From the NCBI RefSeq assembly GCF_040412425.1, contig NC_089749.1, positions 14,795,162-14,859,161 of the forward strand: 64,000 nt of DNA, in the 5' to 3' direction. The notes below the pieces were generated by a model. It worked only from the letters and a program-made list of their open reading frames with translations. It was not told the origin of the DNA and made no database searches. The position numbers and the translations under genes are program-made. Below are positions 1 to 11,481 of this stretch, one piece after another; the stretch's first letter is position 1, and the number at the start of each line of letters is the position of its first letter. This DNA comes from Macrobrachium rosenbergii. Its lineage: Eukaryota > Arthropoda > Malacostraca > Decapoda > Palaemonidae.

Positions 1-199
1 ATGAAAAAGTGAAAGTAAGAGAAAGCACAATGGCTTTTGCAAATTAAGTGACCATTACCATTCAGGTGAAAGAGGAGAATTAGGGAAAGGTTACTTCGAC
101 TCTACGCGATTGAAAGGCATTGCAAATATTGGAGCTTCGATCTCAAGGCTTAAGATTTTAATAGTTATATAAGGGAAAATTATGGGTTATTCCCTCCTG

Positions 200-212
200 T
201 ACCCTTTGGAAG

Positions 213-275
<63 letters not shown>

Positions 276-393
276 GTTGATGCCTGTTGATAGGGATACT
301 TTTAGATTTTAGGCTTCTGAAGTCTCTCTCCCTCTCTCTCTCTCATACCTGTGCTTGTTAGCACAATGGATACCATAAGATTTTAGCCTTATG

Positions 394-450
<57 letters not shown>

Positions 451-493
451 GCTTGTGTTTATCAGCACAATGGATACCATGAGATTTTGGCCT

Positions 494-569
<76 letters not shown>

Positions 570-720
570 GCCTGTGTTTATCAGCACAATCGATGCCTTG
601 AGATTTTAGCCTTGTGAAGTCTCTCTCTCTCTCTCTCTCTCTCTTTATGCCTATGTTTATCAGCACAATTGATACCTTGAGATTTTAGCCTTGTGAAGTC
701 TCTCTCTCTCGTGTCCTTAT
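200..720. repeat. CT-punctuated composite minisatellite
   Basis: Five long (CT)n tracts (about 214-271, 390-446, 496-565, 619-644 and 699-710) are separated by near-identical 50-60 base spacers. The spacers carry a shared core reading roughly TGCCTGTGTTTATCAGCACA, then GGATACC and GATTTTAGCC. The spacers are homologous, so this is a tandem array whose units each contain an expandable CT tract. Open frames across it on both strands are only Leu-Ser or Arg-Glu dipeptide runs. Confidence 0.95.
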
Positions 721-1288
721 ATGCAAGTCCCATTTTCCTCTTGCTTTTACCAGGACAAATTCCATGTTATAGATAAATAGCTGTGGACCAGTCAGTGTTA
801 CCACGTGATATATGTAATCTTTAACTATCTTAAAAATTGCCGATCATTGGCTGTGGAGATATTATTTACTGGTTGACAAAGTTAACGCTGTCTGTCGCTA
901 GGGAATGTGGCACAGATCCAAACGTCAATAATATTTGACTTTGCGTTTATTTGCCATTTATACAGGTATCAATAATCATGATTGATTGGTATATTTATGT
1001 AATTTAGCATTGCAGTGTAATTTTCAATATCCCGATGGAGTTCATTGTCACTTTGTTTATTTCCTAATTTCCCAGTTTCGAAAGAGAAATCACGACACCA
1101 GAAGCATTGGCATTGATCGGATGCATTCGCCTGGTGCTTCTACTCTCTCCGATATTGCGTAAATTGCAAATGATATGATAAGTAATGAGGCAACGAGGTC
1201 AATTAGTGGTAGGTAATTAGGAATGCCCGAAAATCTTCACCGATCTGACGTCTTGGCCTTTTCTTGCTCGTGGCTGGTTGTTGAATGA
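721..1288. other. Unique sequence upstream of candidate promoter
   Basis: No repeat or coding signal recognised. AT-rich at the left and more balanced towards 1240. It lies directly upstream of the CRE/CCAAT patch and could hold distal regulatory sequence, but nothing specific supports that. Confidence 0.5.
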
Positions 1289-1400
1289 TGACGTCACATG
1301 TCAATGAACCAATGGCGTTGCACGCAACGCGCAGGTAGGCGGAGCCTCGTCGACTGTCGGCTTTGCACACCTTCGTAATTCTCAGGCGGGTTGGTCAGTG
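1289..1400 (+). promoter_or_regulatory. Candidate TATA-less promoter with CRE, CCAAT and initiator
   Basis: A perfect cAMP-response palindrome TGACGTCA is at 1289-1296 and a forward CCAAT box at 1309-1313. A GC-box-like GGCGGAGCC is near 1338, and TCAGTG at 1395-1400 matches five of six positions of the arthropod initiator TCAGTY. CpG dinucleotides are clearly denser between 1315 and 1390 than in the flanks. No TATA box is visible 25-35 bases before the initiator. The elements are in the usual order and precede the candidate signal-peptide exon. A transcript starting at the initiator would have an unusually short leader (about 14 nt), so the true start may be further upstream. Confidence 0.35.
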
Positions 1401-1410
1401 TGTCACAAAC

Positions 1411-1477
1411 ATGGGTTGGATGTGGAGTTACTACAAACATTGCTTGTGCCTCACCGCAGTGGCCGTCCTCTCCACAG
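1411..1477 (+). CDS. Candidate first coding exon, signal peptide, partial gene
   Basis: The ATG at 1411 follows CAAAC and precedes GG, a near-ideal arthropod Kozak context. The reading begins MGWMWSYYKHCLCLT and continues AVAVLST, 22 codons with one Lys and one His before a hydrophobic stretch ending in small residues. That is the shape of a secretory signal peptide. A donor CAG/GTTTGT follows at 1477/1478 and splits the next codon after its first base (phase 1). Phase-1 introns just after the signal peptide are common in secreted and membrane proteins built from Ig, EGF, CUB or similar modules, so the rest of the gene may encode one. No matching downstream exon was found here, so the product is unknown. 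The same frame stays open past the donor only to a stop near 1626. It could be chance: the exon is short and the donor has T at +3. Confidence 0.35.
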
Positions 1478-2236
1478 GTTTGTTTCAAATGTTTTGTCAA
1501 CTTTGGGAATATTTTTTCGTATACTCTGGCAAGGATTGTCAGTGCTCTTATCCTATTGTGTTACATGTTGACAGGTTTTTAATTAAGTTGGCGAAATTGC
1601 CAGTATTTCCTCCTGAGCATATATAACGGGCGGATGAGCCCCTGGGCTGTAGGCCAGAAGGAAACTTCAGCGGTTCCTGAAGACCGCTACGTTCAGCAGG
1701 TGGTTGAAATTGGTCAGAGAAGAACCTATGGTGAAATGTTTCTTCTGTTATTCTTTTTTACTTTTACCACCTTCCTTTTTATTGCTTGTTGTGCAATCTG
1801 ATTGGTCAACTGTCTGCTGCTTTCATAGAGGGTTTAATCTCAAAATGCTCGGATTAGGTGTTTGCAAGGGAATATTGTTTAAGGTAATTATATAACAACT
1901 ATGTTGTCTTTAAGGTTGGAAATTCACTTCATTAAAAAAAAAAGCCTGGTTTTACAAAGCAGATGGGATTTGTATCAACTTTGCATGCTGTATTGTTTGT
2001 AGTAGAAAATATTGCATTTAATTTTAACTTAGTGATGAAAATACTGTGGGTTTTTTAAACTTTAGCTTCAAGCTCAGCTACGCAGGTTGGGGCCATTCAT
2101 AAATAACTTGTCCAAAAATATTTGAGACGAAAAGTTTGTTAGGCTTACAAGGACTTGGATTTTGTTAGGTCAGAATGTCATTTATCAAAGAATCTTAGCT
2201 GATTTTGGGATGGAAAGGCTTTAAACCAGCAAAGAT
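1478..2236. other. Unique sequence, presumptive first intron
   Basis: AT-rich, with no convincing acceptor followed by a coding-like open frame. Short open frames here have no recognisable domains. Confidence 0.5.
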
Positions 2237-2515
2237 CAGTTTTCATGAGCACAAACTAATGTGAATGAAGGTTAGATATGCTGCAGCACAAAATTAATCT
2301 TCAAAATGCCAGATGGTGAAGGTTCTTTGTCCTTATTTGTTTTCGGAAGTATTTAAGCAACTGATTTTATGATGGTCAATTTTCATAAACACAAACTAAT
2401 GTGTATTGATGGTTAGATATGTTAAAGCACAAAATTAATTTTCGAAATGCTAGATGGTAATTATCTTTGTTCATAACTCCTTTTTTTTTCGGAATCATTT
2501 AAACAACTGTGGGTT
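2237..2515. repeat. Two-copy 140-bp tandem duplication
   Basis: The block containing ACAAACTAATGTG, GGTTAGATATG and GCACAAAATTAAT occurs at 2251 and again at 2391. The second copy is diverged by substitutions and small indels, so the duplication is old. Confidence 0.85.
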
Positions 2516-5500
2516 AAAAGTTATTTCGCAGTTAATGGCACAATTTTGGCAAGATTTATATTCTGTGTTGAGGAGTAACAGGTTTTCAATTGAATAAACG
2601 TTGCAGCATCGTTAATAATATGAACGTGCTTAATGTGAGAGTTCATGTTATACTTACCTGGTTATCTAATAATTAGACCAAAGGGTAATTAGGTGTGTAG
2701 GTTTACTGCACGCCTGTGGTGTATGCAGATGGTCTAGTTTCTGTATGTGCTACCAAATGTAGTTTAACTTTAGTTCACCCAAAGAAAAACATATATACAA
2801 GTGTCCAGCCTCCGTAGGAAATTTGCATGCAAAGTCGTATCGCCTGTGATTGTATCGTCGGCCACTTTTTTTCCCGTTGGCGTACACAAAGATGACCATT
2901 GAAGACTTTGCTTGAAAGGCTGGAAGGAATTGCGATCTATGAAGTTATTCATCGCCTTGAGGAAACACTTTATATATTGATGCATTTATTACTGTAGTAT
3001 CCATTTCTAACATGTTTTGTTAGTGGAAGTCCTTTACGAACTTTGTCACTCCATTTTAAGGGATTTTTGTAGGTTTTCCATCTTTTGCCCTAATTGCTGG
3101 TTTGGGGGGGAAATCTCAATACTGATACATTTGTCTACGGGCTTTGAGTATCAAGAGAATATTAGTCATGGCCTTTCCTTTGCCTTTTATTTTGTTTGCT
3201 TTGAAGCTAGCTGTAAAAATCAGCTGCAGATGACAATGAAGTTTCCATCTTGTCTTTAATTAACCTTTGTTATTACCACAAACAGTAAATACATCAGTAA
3301 ATACATCTCTGTATTTTCGAGTTTATTATCGAAAAGAATTTCCAGAAATCTCATTCTAGCATCACAATCTTGTATAATTTTGCTAAGAGATAATAGATTA
3401 CTCTCTCCATATATGAAAGCAAGAACTCTATAGTAGCATAGAATTTCAGCGACGAGTCTCCAATTAGCCAATCACGGTTGGCTGCAGCGTTATCGACTGT
3501 GGATATTTACCGTCAGCCCTAAAATATGACAGTACCTATTTAGTCAAGAGAAAGGTCAGAATACTCAGTGTTACACTGGAGCTATCTGCTCTGCACCAGC
3601 TGGAGAGAAAGAGTATTAAGATTAATATTTGCTTTATGAGTTGTTTACGACCGAAGCTTACCTGTTAAAGGTGGCGTTTTTGGTCAATTACGTTGAGGTA
3701 TTGTCTGCTGGGAGCGTCATTCGTTCGCGGTCGTGTCGAAGAGTCCTGGTCTGTGGATTTAGGCTTCGGTGGAAGGGGCTGGTTTCGAAATAAGTTCGAA
3801 GTCTTGAGTCACTTCGATCTATGGTTAAGACGTTACTCGCTATGGTGAACTCAGATTGCATATACACTTTATATAGTATCACGCATACAGAGTATACAGG
3901 CTGAGCCTGTGTTAGTTACTTGATCTGCAGCTAATTATCTACTTGCCAGAGAAGAATGATTGCATTTATATTTTGGCTGGGATACTCTCGTAGCTTTAAG
4001 ACATAATATTTGAAGTAAAAGAAGACTGCAAAGAACTAGTTTGTGATATTCCAGGACTAACAATAAGCAGTTGTATATTTTGTATTACTTTGCGTGGTTT
4101 CTAATGTGTGCATAAATCATCAGCGCCGTACTTAACTTTCATAAACATTAAATCCTTGTTAGCACTGGTAATAAAACTAGAGTAGTTTCGAGGGAGGTAC
4201 TCTACTAATTTAATTTAGCTGATGCACATTTAATGACTCCCTTTACTGGCTTACCTCAAAAGTTATGCAAGAAATCCGTACCATTACCCCTAGGAATTCC
4301 TTAGTGTAATCGGTTGTTGTCACTCTTTCAAGGTGTGCACCTTTTATATTTTATTAACACATGCCGAAGTGATTTTTCATTTCAATGACAGATCTGCACA
4401 CCTGCTCAGAATGTTACATTTTTTTAAAACCTCACTTTCCTTATTTCATTCCGTCATCTTGCACCAAAGTCTTACTAGTGATACAATCATAGCACAAAAA
4501 AGGTTTTATTTTTAAGAGTTGCATAAACTTATCGAAGCTTGGTTCCAACATATTTCTTAAGCCCCTTGGGAAAAAGATTACTCAGTAAAGCATTTCAGAA
4601 GTGTTTGCAATGCTTAGTAAAGGTTAACACTGCAGTGGGATTGTATATAGTACCGATTAGATATGGCAACTTTCTCTGGTCCTTGTGCCAATGCTTTCTC
4701 ATGTACATGCATCAGTAGAAAAGCACTTGTCTACAGAATATAAAATCTAAATAATTCTTAAAGCGCGTTGTTCAACATGATTGATTATACAAGTGCACAA
4801 GGGTCTATATAGCATTGCGTTCTTGTTGATGACTGGGTGAATTCTGCGTTTGCACCGTATGCGACCATGTTGAATGACCTAGTTAGATGTTTTGCTGCTT
4901 ACATGCTCTCTGAATGGAAATTCCAGTTTGCCCTTTTTGCCGTTTTCGTTTGTGATTTAAGAGTTTCAAAATAAGCTATACTTTCATTTACCCCCATTTT
5001 AGATCCCTTTAAGCCTTTTATATACTTTTTAGATAAATTTTAGCTTTGCCGTAAAATCAGTAATGTGTGACTAGCAAGGCTTCGAATCTGCCATGCAAGT
5101 TCGACCTTGCAGTTTTAAGACGTCATTGCATGCTCTTGGGTTACACTGGAGTTTTTTTTTATTTTTTTTCTTCGTTCAGTTGATGACAAGGCAGAAATTT
5201 TAGTCTTCAAGCGGAGCCTAAAGCTCTGTAATAAGGCAGATTTTAATGCCAGTATCGAAATGATCCTCTATAAATAGGTCTGCCCACAACCTCTGGCGTA
5301 TCGGTTTTGAAATTTCTGCCGTTTTTATGACCCCTTCGAGTCATCTTTAAACTCCTTGAGTTGAACAGTTGAAGTAGGCATTCCAACTCTTTGCTTTGAA
5401 GTAAATTACTTTTACCAGCGCAGGTGGCCCAGTTAACGCTCGACGGGGGGTTACCCAAAATGGTAATGAACTTGCCCGCTGCTGTCTCTGTAATTTCGGG

Positions 5501-6243
5501 TCATGTTGACCGAACGGTGCCGGGCACAGGGATTTAACAAGGAAAGTGAAAGTGTTGCAAGTTGTTGCTTAGTGGTGCTCGTGTTGTTCTTTTGCAACAA
5601 TAATTGTCTTGAATATTTTGTGAATCTTGTAAATCCCGATAACCTTGTGCCGGATCGGCTGCGTGTCCTCTGCAACCACCACCCCCCGCCCACCCTCCCT
5701 CCCCCTTTCGGCTCGGCGGGTGGTTCTTGGTGTCGCAAGCTCGGTTCTCCATAGTTGGATCTAAATACAACTTAAAGATGAAATCGAATACAGTATTCTT
5801 AGCTACAATTCCTTTCTGGGGAAAAAAATGTTCTGACCAGTTTCTTTTGCACAAGCATTCTAAACCGTCTATGTACAGAAATTTGTGCATCATTAAACTT
5901 TTCGACCACATACAGCAATTTTATCTCAGAATGATTACTTAATGATGACTGGGTACTCTGCGGGGTATATTGGTTTCTTTTGTAAAGGTTACCTGAACAT
6001 CGTATCGTCTTGTCTTCGTAACTCTTGAAGGAGTTCTCAGATGGAGGTGCCATTGAGGCAGTGATTCAACGATTTTCGGTCGTCTACAGCTCTGTCCAAA
6101 AGCGCTCTTGTACAGTAATCCTTGATGGAGAACGATTTACAGAGAAAATGTACTTTGGTAAATTTGGCAGCGTAAATTTAGCAAATGCTGTCTCAAAAAT
6201 CAAGAGATTTACCGAAATTGTACCCTCGACCATTCCTGACTTC
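2516..6243. other. Gene-free unique stretch
   Basis: No gene, dispersed repeat or array recognised in 3.7 kb. A C-rich run at 5676-5706 with several C3+ tracts gives G-quadruplex potential on the minus strand. The surrounding 5480-5760 is GC-richer, but no conserved protein can be read from it. Open frames up to about 125 codons here have no hydrophobic pattern, motif or splice context that I trust. Confidence 0.5.
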
Positions 6244-6457
6244 ATATATTAGTATTTCATTATTTATTAATCTATGAATTTATCTTTTCTTTCCTTTGTA
6301 ATAACTGATCTCTTCTTTCTGTATATCCTATTATCTTCTGTAACTTCTTTCAAATGAACACCACATTCTTTGGGAGCTTGAATTTCAAGTCAGTGGCCCC
6401 TTTGGTGGGCTTGTTCCATACGAATAGGGGTTTATCTTCTGAATAATAATAATTTCA
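6244..6457 (+). mobile_element. Family B retroposon 3' part (copy B1)
   Basis: Matches the other family B copies through CTTTCTGTAT, AAATGAACACCA, TTCTTTGGGAGCTTGAATTT, CAAGTCAGTGGCCCC and TTGTTCCATA. It ends in a short AAT run. The tRNA-like head seen in copy B3 is absent, so this copy is 5'-truncated or is a longer-body variant. Confidence 0.75.
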
Positions 6458-6924
6458 GGTCTCCAATTTTTCATAACGGATAAATTAAGGATTACTGGTT
6501 AAAAGAAAAGTAATTTTCCTCTAAGACGGAAATGTAGCCTCGGTCATAAATTCTTTAGTGACTTTCGTGGACTGTGAATGAATGACTGACTTTTACGAAT
6601 ATAGTTCTCTGTTTTCTGTGGTTACCAAAAAGTAGACTGTCAGTTTTTTTCATTTTCAAAATTGGGCTTGAAGTAAAAGGCCTATTCGTTCTTTCCGGCA
6701 CGGCAGGATTACACGTTATGACCGATAAATTACGCTAGAAGGCAGCTGTCGCAGTTCCGGTACAAGGAATGTGTCTGTTATCTTTTTTTTATGCATGAAA
6801 GCCCAAAGTGTTTTTCGTGTGTATTGACGTATGACTACGGTTTTTACGTACGGTTATTTCGCCAAGTTTTGTTATCCATAACCTGGAAATTAATATTCTC
6901 TGTGAATGTAGATTAACTAATATT
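6458..6924. other. No recognised feature
   Basis: Unique AT-rich sequence; I see nothing supportable. Confidence 0.5.
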
Positions 6925-7165
6925 TTGATAGTCAAAAGACCTGTTTTAGTAACTATTGTAATAATCAAAAGACCTGTTCAGTATTTCAGAGTTAAATCGA
7001 AATGGAGAATGTATCCGATATAACTTTAGATTATTTTGCAAGCTTTCGTCCATTTGAAATTATTTTGAAAGTAAAACCACCTGTTTTAGTATTTCTGGGT
7101 TATAAATCGAAAGGTGACATTTTTCTGATATAACGTTAGTTTATTTAGCGAGCTACTGTACATAT
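6925..7165. repeat. Diverged 108-bp tandem duplication
   Basis: The segment CCTGTT.AGTATTTC, AAATCGAAA and GATATAAC.TTAG occurs at 6973 and again at 7080, with a partial third start near 6930. Clearly homologous but heavily substituted. Confidence 0.75.
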
Positions 7166-8436
7166 GTCGAAGACCAATTTTCATCGAATTTCCAAACAAT
7201 TTAATTCACTGAATTATAGAGTGAAACTTCTGTTAAAAAAAAATAAAAAGTCTGGAGTAAAAACTAAAATTTTTTCAAGAATTTAGACACGTGATCGTCT
7301 ACATAAAGCAATTCTGATAAGTACCCCGGAGTCATTTTCATAAACCAGAATATCTTTTGAGGCACGTGTGAGCAGTTAAGGTGAGAGGGGGAAAGATTTT
7401 GGGGGCGGGCGAGAGAGAGAGATTATAGTCTACCTTGACCCAAGATGTCAACTAAGAGGGTATCGCGTCTAGATAATCCCTGATGGAGGTGGAAGAAAGT
7501 ATGTTTATTCGGCAGTGAGACGATCCATTATTTTTATAGATAGATACTGCTAGACTTTGATTCTTATGTTTTTTCTAGTTTCAAAGTATTTCGATCTAGA
7601 GAATCTGCTGTACCAAGTAGGCAGAAGCGGCAGCGTGACGGAAAAAGTTGCTGAATTAATGAATGGGAGCTTAGGATTCAGAGCTGGGTAGAAAACTTGT
7701 CTAACGGGTTTTCATCTAACCAGTCCAGATCACTTTTTTTTCTGTATCCAGTAGGCTAAGCAATCTATTCTTGTTTTGGGGCTTATACATGCACAGGTGA
7801 AATTTGAATGGTTGCTTGGGTGGTCCCGTGCCCAATCATTGCAGGTGTGTTGATCTACGAATTTGATGAAGGACCAGGAGACCTTGGATTTTGATGGTGT
7901 ATGTGGCGTCTTTACAAAACATCTGATGTAAGTTTTATTATGAACTGGCTTTGTTTGGTTGGTCTGAATATTAAAAAGTTAACAAGTTTAGGCACTTATG
8001 AAGGTTTCTCGATTTACTGCCATTTTGACATGGGCTCGAAACTAGTCGTGATGTTAATGAATGAGCTCAAGCCTCTTTAAAGTCTCCAAATTTTTTGTTA
8101 CGTGTTTACTACTTCGGATATTTTTAAGGGGTAACTGCTAAATATTAATAACTGCTCAGGGTGTAGGTTAATTGATTAACTGGCTAGTCTCCATTTTTAC
8201 CAATTTTTTTAAGGAATGGTGCATTATAAACATGTACTGGCTATTAAAAGATACAAGCAAATGAATCACAAAAGGAGTCATTAAAGAAGGGGTCTGGTGC
8301 TAGCTGCAACAGGTCATAATAGGACTAGACTGTCAACAGATGAGTGGACGACTGCGCACTTTTCTGCATTCTTCTTAAGGGGAGGTCGGTGGGAGCGTGA
8401 GAGGTTATAGCCGATTTCACCAGTTGAATTTACTTT
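7166..8436. other. No recognised feature
   Basis: Unique sequence with one short GA run near 7411-7423. No coding or repeat family signal. Confidence 0.5.
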
Positions 8437-9404
8437 CAGTGAAGCTTTGATTCTAGAGATACCAGGTAGATAAGATGCCAGTGAAGCTTTGATTCTGGAG
8501 ATAACAGGTAGATAAGATGCCAGTGAAGCTTTGATTCTAGAGATAACAGGTAGATAAGATGCCAGTGAAGCTTTGATTCTAGAGAAAAGGTAGATAAGAT
8601 GCAATGAAGCTTTGATTCTAGAGATAACAGGTAGATAAGATGCCAGTGAAGCTTTGATTCTAGAGATAACAGGTAGATAAGATGCCAGTGAAGCTTTGAT
8701 TCTAGAGATAACAGGTATATAAAATGCCAGTGAAGCTTTGATTCTAGAGATAACAGGTAGATAAGATGCCAGTGAAACTTTGATTCTAGAGATAACTGGT
8801 AGCTAAAATGCCAGTGAAGCTTTGATTCTAGAGATACCAGGTAGATAAGATGCCAGTGAAGCTTTGATTCTAGAGATACCAGGTAGATAAGATGCCAGTA
8901 AAGCTTTGATTCTAGAGATAACAGGTAGATAAGATGCCAGTGAAGCTTTGATTCTAGAGATGTGAGATGTAGATAAGATGGCAGTGAAGCTGTGATTCTA
9001 GAGATAACAGGTAGATAAGATGCCAGTGAAGCTTTGATTCTAGAGATAACAGGTAGATAAGATACCAGTGAAGCTTTGATCCTAGAGATAACAGGTAGAT
9101 AAGATGCCAGTGAAACTGATTCTAGAGGGAACAGGTAGATAAAATGCCAGTGAAGCTTTGATTCTAGAGATAACAGGTAGATAAGATGCCAGTGAAGCTT
9201 TGATTCTAGAGATAACAGGTAGATAAGATACCAGTGAAGCTTTGATTCTAGAGATGACAGGTAGATAAGATACCAGTGAAACTGTGATTCTAGAGATAAC
9301 AGGTAGATAAGATGCCAGTGAAGCTGTGATTCTAGAGATAACAGGTAGATAAGATGCCAGTGAAGCTGTGATTCTAGAGATAACAGGTAGATAAGATGCC
9401 AGTG
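8437..9404. repeat. 42-bp minisatellite, about 23 copies
   Basis: The unit reads approximately GATGCCAGTGAAGCTTTGAT then TCTAGAGATAACAGGTAGAT then AA. Copies differ by single substitutions, with a shortened unit near 8585 and a variant near 8960. The period is a multiple of three, so open frames persist through it, including a 325-codon minus-strand frame of 14-residue repeats. That is an array artefact, not a protein. Nearly every unit contains AGATAAGA, a match to the GATA-factor consensus. Confidence 0.97.
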
Positions 9405-9494
9405 GTAACTCAAATAGTCTTGCGTTGTCTTTGCTTTAGGAGATGAGGTTATGGGAGGTTATTAAAGTGAAAGAAGAGTGTTTTAACAAAATCG

Positions 9495-9796
9495 TCCTCC
9501 GTAGGAGGTTAGCGCCGTTAGTGCACCTCATGCGGTGCGCTGTAGGCATATTAATTAAGGTTCTTTGCGGCGTCCCTTCGGCCCCTAGCTTCAACCCCTT
9601 TCGTTTCTTTTACTGTACCTCTGTTCATATTCTCTTTCTTCCATCTTACTTTCCACCCTCTTCTAACAACTGATCCAACGAGGTTTTCCTCCAGTTACAC
9701 CTTACAAGCCTTTTTACTATCAATTTCCACTTCATCGCTGAATGACCTGATAGGTCCCAGCGATTGGCCTCTGGCTTAAAATCTATATTTTATCTA
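9495..9796 (+). mobile_element. Family C retroposon, near full length (C1)
   Basis: Starts with the palindrome CCTCCGTAGGAGG, then GTTAGCGCCGT and the hairpin segment AGTGCACCTCATGCGGTGC. It continues through TTCTTTGCGGCGTCCCTTCG, TACTGTACCTCTGTTCATAT and GAGGTTTTCCTCCAGTTACA, and ends with the GAATGACC, TAGGTCCCAGCG and GGCCT block and a decayed tail. No protein is encoded. The order of blocks matches eight other copies in the window. Confidence 0.85.
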
Positions 9797-10418
9797 CAAG
9801 ATCGTCAGCTTATATTTTGGGAAAAGCTGCGATACCACATTCAAAATCTACAATAATAAAGTTATCAAAAAAGTGTGAAATAGTTATTTATCCTCGAGTT
9901 ACGAACAAGTGGGTAAATCATATCGCTATAGTTTTTGCTCATCATAGGAGTGGTGTACGTGTGCACCACTGTATTTTTTTTTTTTTTTCTGTGGCGTAGC
10001 GTCGTTCAACGCTTAGGAGACCAAGCTTCATCACTTTCTTCCCTCCAGGTGACACTACAGATTGCCAACAAAAGGTGTGATTTTGGTTTGCTGGTAGCGA
10101 TTTACAGTAACTTTTATTTGTACCTATTTTCTCTTGGGGGCAGAGGGGTGCGGTGAGTGTTCGGCTCTATGGGTTTTGGCTAACATACTCTATTTAAGCT
10201 GGATATAAACAAACTTGTGGTATTACACAATGGTTAAGTGCTAATGCTAGCAAGCACTTTTTTTATTCCTAAGACCTTGTCTTGTGCAACAGAATGTGTA
10301 AGCATGTAACCTTCAAGAATAGTCATTCGTATGGGTGTACACCCATTGCTGTTTATAAGTGTGAAGTCCTTGTTGATCTATTTATATAAATTTATTTAAA
10401 CTCGAAGGTAGCTGGATA

Positions 10419-10420
<2 letters not shown>
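9797..10420. other. No recognised feature
   Basis: Unique sequence with a poly-T run near 9974-9988. The left part, directly after C1, is AT-rich. Confidence 0.5.

Positions 10421-10469
<49 letters not shown>
10421..10469. repeat. (CT)n microsatellite
   Basis: Uninterrupted CT dinucleotides. Confidence 0.98.
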
Positions 10470-10472
<3 letters not shown>

Positions 10473-10504
10473 CTATACGTGGCTATATTTCTATAAACAT
10501 ATTT

Positions 10505-10650
10505 TCGACCAAACTGCGTTCCCGTTCTCCGTTATACTTCTGATCAGTATTAAAACAACGCTGTTGCCTTTGATATCTTCGACCAAACTGCATTCTCGTT
10601 CTCCGTTATTCTTCGGATCAATAGTGAAACAGCGCTGTTGCTTTTGATAC
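10505..10650. repeat. Two-copy 74-bp tandem duplication
   Basis: TCGACCAAACTGC, TTCTCCGTTAT and CGCTGTTGC recur with a 74-base spacing (10505 and 10579), differing at about ten positions. Confidence 0.9.
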
Positions 10651-10882
10651 AGAAATAAGACCAACAACTTACAGTATTGCGTAACTTGTCTAAACGCTCA
10701 AGTGGCTGTCATCTATATTCGGAAGCTACGATGCTTAAAAAAAAAATAAAGTTTTCAATGGCTTATTTTTTTCCCCATTTTCCATTTTGAAATCACCACC
10801 GAAATGCATACAAATACTTCAGACGAATATTGCGAAATGGGTAGTCTGTTACCTTTCATCCGGAAATTTAATAATAATAAAT

Positions 10883-11083
10883 ACCCGTAGAAGGGTAGTG
10901 CCGTCAGTGCAACTCACAGGGTGCACTGTAGACATTGATAAAGGTTCTTCCATCTTGCTAGCCACTCTCTCAACTGCGTGGTTTTCCTCTTGTTTCACCT
11001 TTCCCTTTCCAGCGCTGAATGCCCTCATAGGTCCCAGTGCTTGGCCTATGGCCTAAGCTCTATATTCCATTCCGTTCCATTTT
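10883..11083 (+). mobile_element. Family C retroposon with internal deletion (C2)
   Basis: Begins ACCCGTAGAAGGGT (a 4-bp stem) then AGTGCCGTCAGTGCAACTCA. It lacks much of the central block and ends TTGGCCTATGGCCTAAGCTC, TATATTCCATTCCGTTCC. Part of a local tandem duplication with C3. Confidence 0.8.
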
Positions 11084-11167
11084 ACAGTATATTCATTTCG
11101 TTTCCCTTTAACTTAGATGCGTTTATTTCCCATTCCTAATCGCATAGTCTTAATTTCCTACTGTTTC

Positions 11168-11481
11168 ACCCCCATAGCGGGTAGCGCCGTCAGTGCACCT
11201 CAATTGGTACACTGTGGCATTGCAAGTCTTTGCAGCGTCCCGTCGGCTAGCTGCAACCTCTTTCATTCCTTTTACTGTACCTCCGTTCATATTCTCTTCC
11301 CTCCATCTGACTTTCGAACCTCTAACAATTGTTTCAAAGTGCAACTGCGAGGTTTTCCTCATGTTACATCTTTCAAACCTTCTTACTGTCAATTTCCCTT
11401 TCAGTGCTGAATGACCTCATAGATGCCATCGCTTGGCCTTTGGCCTAAATTCTATATTCCATTCCATTCCATTCCATTCTT
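11168..11481 (+). mobile_element. Family C retroposon, near full length (C3)
   Basis: Begins CACCCCCATAGCGGG then GTAGCGCCGTCAGTGCACCT, retains the central blocks, and ends TTGGCCTTTGGCCTAAATTC followed by four to five copies of ATTCC. The pentanucleotide tail is the clearest of the family here and marks the 3' end. Confidence 0.88.

Noticed and set aside
391..609. Leu-Ser or Arg-Glu dipeptide proteins here and at many other CT/GA tracts
   Set aside because: Translations of dinucleotide microsatellites.
8437..9404. CRISPR-like array
   Set aside because: Units are contiguous without unique spacers and the genome is eukaryotic; it is a minisatellite. The same applies to the 43-bp array at 34685-35393.
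8436..9413. 325-codon open frame on the minus strand (14-residue repeats such as LESKLHWHLIYLLS)
   Set aside because: Produced by a 42-bp tandem array whose period is a multiple of three. Other frames and the other strand are also largely open, and there is no flanking coding context.
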